Of a stretch of DNA of 64,000 bases, positions 63,073-64,000 are shown one piece after another. Each line of letters opens with the position of its first letter. The first letter of the stretch is position 1. Source of the stretch: Bacteroidales bacterium (lineage in GTDB: Bacteria > Bacteroidota > Bacteroidia > Bacteroidales > UBA932). The notes beneath the pieces were generated by a model, which was given only the letters and a program-made list of their open reading frames with translations, did not search any database and was not told the DNA's origin. Both the position numbers and the translations under genes were made by a program. Location of the stretch: contig JALCMP010000006.1 of NCBI GenBank assembly GCA_022648545.1, forward strand, positions 26,258 to 90,257. Reading direction: 5' to 3'.

Positions 63073-64000
63073 ATGAAACATTTTTTTTATTCCTTTTTCT
63101 TGATTTTTTCATCATTGCTTTTATCTTCCGCGTGTACCGGAGCAAGGAAATCGATACTTCCAACCCCCGAAACGACGTGTCTGTTTAAACTTTTAAAAGC
63201 TATGCCCGAATATGGTTTTATGTACGGACATCATGATGATACGGTTTACGGTATAGGATGGTACGGAGATTCTGCAAGAAGCGATGTTAAAAGCGTATGC
63301 GGCGATTATCCTGGAATAATAAGTTTCGATATCAGCGGAATAGAATACGGCCGCAGGTTCAATATAGACAGCGTTGCTTTTTGCCGCATAAGGGAAGAAG
63401 CAGTAAATCAATATGAACGAGGAGGAGTGGTCTCTTTCAGTTGGCATTTGAATAATCCGGTTACCGGAGGGAATGCCTGGGATGTATCGGATACGTCCGT
63501 AGTTGAGAAAATATTGGATCAGGATTCGATCCACAAAAAGTTTAGCGGCTGGCTGGATAGGGTTGCCGATTTCATAAATTCGGTAAAAGACGAAAAAGGT
63601 GTCAGGGTCCCCGTTATTTTCCGCCCTTTCCATGAAAATACGGGAAACTGGTTCTGGTGGGGGGCTAAATATTGTTCTCCCCGGGAATATAAGGCTTTAT
63701 GGAAATTTACATATGAATATTTAAAAAATAAAGGTGTAAACAACGTATTATTTGCTTATTCTCCTGGAGGAGACGATTCGGTTGCATATGCAGACAGGTA
63801 CCCCGGTGATGATTTCGTAGATGTTCTCGGCATTGACATATATCAAAACGGTCTTTCCGGTAGAGGCGAGTATTTGCGGGAAATGAAAGACATGCTGGGA
63901 TTCCTTACCGCTTTCGGAAAACAACATTCCAAGCCGATAGCAGTAACCGAAACGGGACTGGTTACTATTCCGGATCACGAGTGGTGGACAAAGACCCTTC
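63073..64000 (+). CDS. Second GH26 mannanase, 3' end cut by window edge
   Basis: 309 complete codons from the ATG at 63073 to the window edge with no stop. Lipobox near Cys22 (SSACTGARK), then the GH26 domain directly, without the Ig-like module of its neighbour. General acid Glu188 in FRPFHENTG and nucleophile Glu293 in AVTETG. It belongs to the mannanase type found in Bacteroidales mannan loci. It starts 20 bp after the first GH26. The C-terminus is outside the window. Confidence 0.9.
   Translation, partial: MKHFFYSFFLIFSSLLLSSACTGARKSILPTPETTCLFKLLKAMPEYGFMYGHHDDTVYGIGWYGDSARSDVKSVCGDYPGIISFDISGIEYGRRFNIDSVAFCRIREEAVNQYERGGVVSFSWHLNNPVTGGNAWDVSDTSVVEKILDQDSIHKKFSGWLDRVADFINSVKDEKGVRVPVIFRPFHENTGNWFWWGAKYCSPREYKALWKFTYEYLKNKGVNNVLFAYSPGGDDSVAYADRYPGDDFVDVLGIDIYQNGLSGRGEYLREMKDMLGFLTAFGKQHSKPIAVTETGLVTIPDHEWWTKTL

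Noticed and set aside
1..64000. CRISPR array, prophage, insertion sequence or transposase
   Set aside because: I saw no regularly spaced repeats, phage structural genes or transposase reading frames.

Overview
The window is a chromosome segment from a member of the Bacteroidota, most likely order Bacteroidales. The evidence is SusC/SusD pairs, lipoproteins with SPII signals, a DUF5686 outer-membrane protein, a FISUMP-domain protein, a BACON-domain M64 peptidase and a GG-Bacteroidales RiPP cluster. Promoters read TAnnTTTG, several with a TTTG about 19-21 bp upstream, and Shine-Dalgarno sequences are scarce. I cannot assign a genus from sequence alone.

Layout. (1) 1-5.4 kb: a NatAB-type ABC exporter (permease cut by the left edge), a helix-hairpin-helix protein, rsmI, an acidic coiled-coil protein, and tdk in the other direction. 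(2) 5.4-9.2 kb: a secreted esterase, tRNA-Leu(CAG), a long leader with striking nested and competing complementarity (6736-6909), and a fimbrillin/FISUMP lipoprotein. The last ~190 bp of that gene are sharply adenine-depleted, as expected of a diversity-generating retroelement target. (3) 9.2-30.8 kb: mostly housekeeping. It holds a DUF5686 protein, a DMT exporter, a Fur/PerR-like regulator with rubrerythrin and trxB, bamD-rpoZ-recN-nagB-Xaa-Pro peptidase, a reverse-strand run (pdxJ, Skp-like, glycosyltransferase, purC, LysM/receptor-like protein), and nadK-uppS-bamA-skp-skp. (4) 30.9-35.2 kb: korAB and gdhA, linking 2-oxoglutarate to glutamate, closed by a strong terminator.

(5) 35.2-37.4 kb: a compact RiPP system. 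It has one radical SAM/SPASM maturase and two 71-residue precursors with nearly identical GG leaders and divergent cores that share a CxxxC motif, an acidic stretch and a proline-rich tail. Upstream are two copies of a paired GTTAAG motif. No exporter or leader peptidase lies in the window. (6) 37.4-45.4 kb: an AT-rich SusC/SusD/lipoprotein operon without glycosidases, then an M64 metallopeptidase with BACON domains. (7) 45.4-48.4 kb: murI and a membrane pyrophosphatase starting at TTG.

(8) 48.4-64 kb: a beta-mannan utilisation locus. An AraC regulator precedes a GH5 mannanase, a GH27 alpha-galactosidase, a CE7 acetyl-esterase, SusC, SusD, two surface glycan-binding proteins and two GH26 mannanases, the last cut by the right edge. 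Together they would capture, debranch, deacetylate, cleave and import acetylated galactomannan or galactoglucomannan. A perfect 15-bp inverted repeat overlaps the putative promoter and first start codon of the locus.
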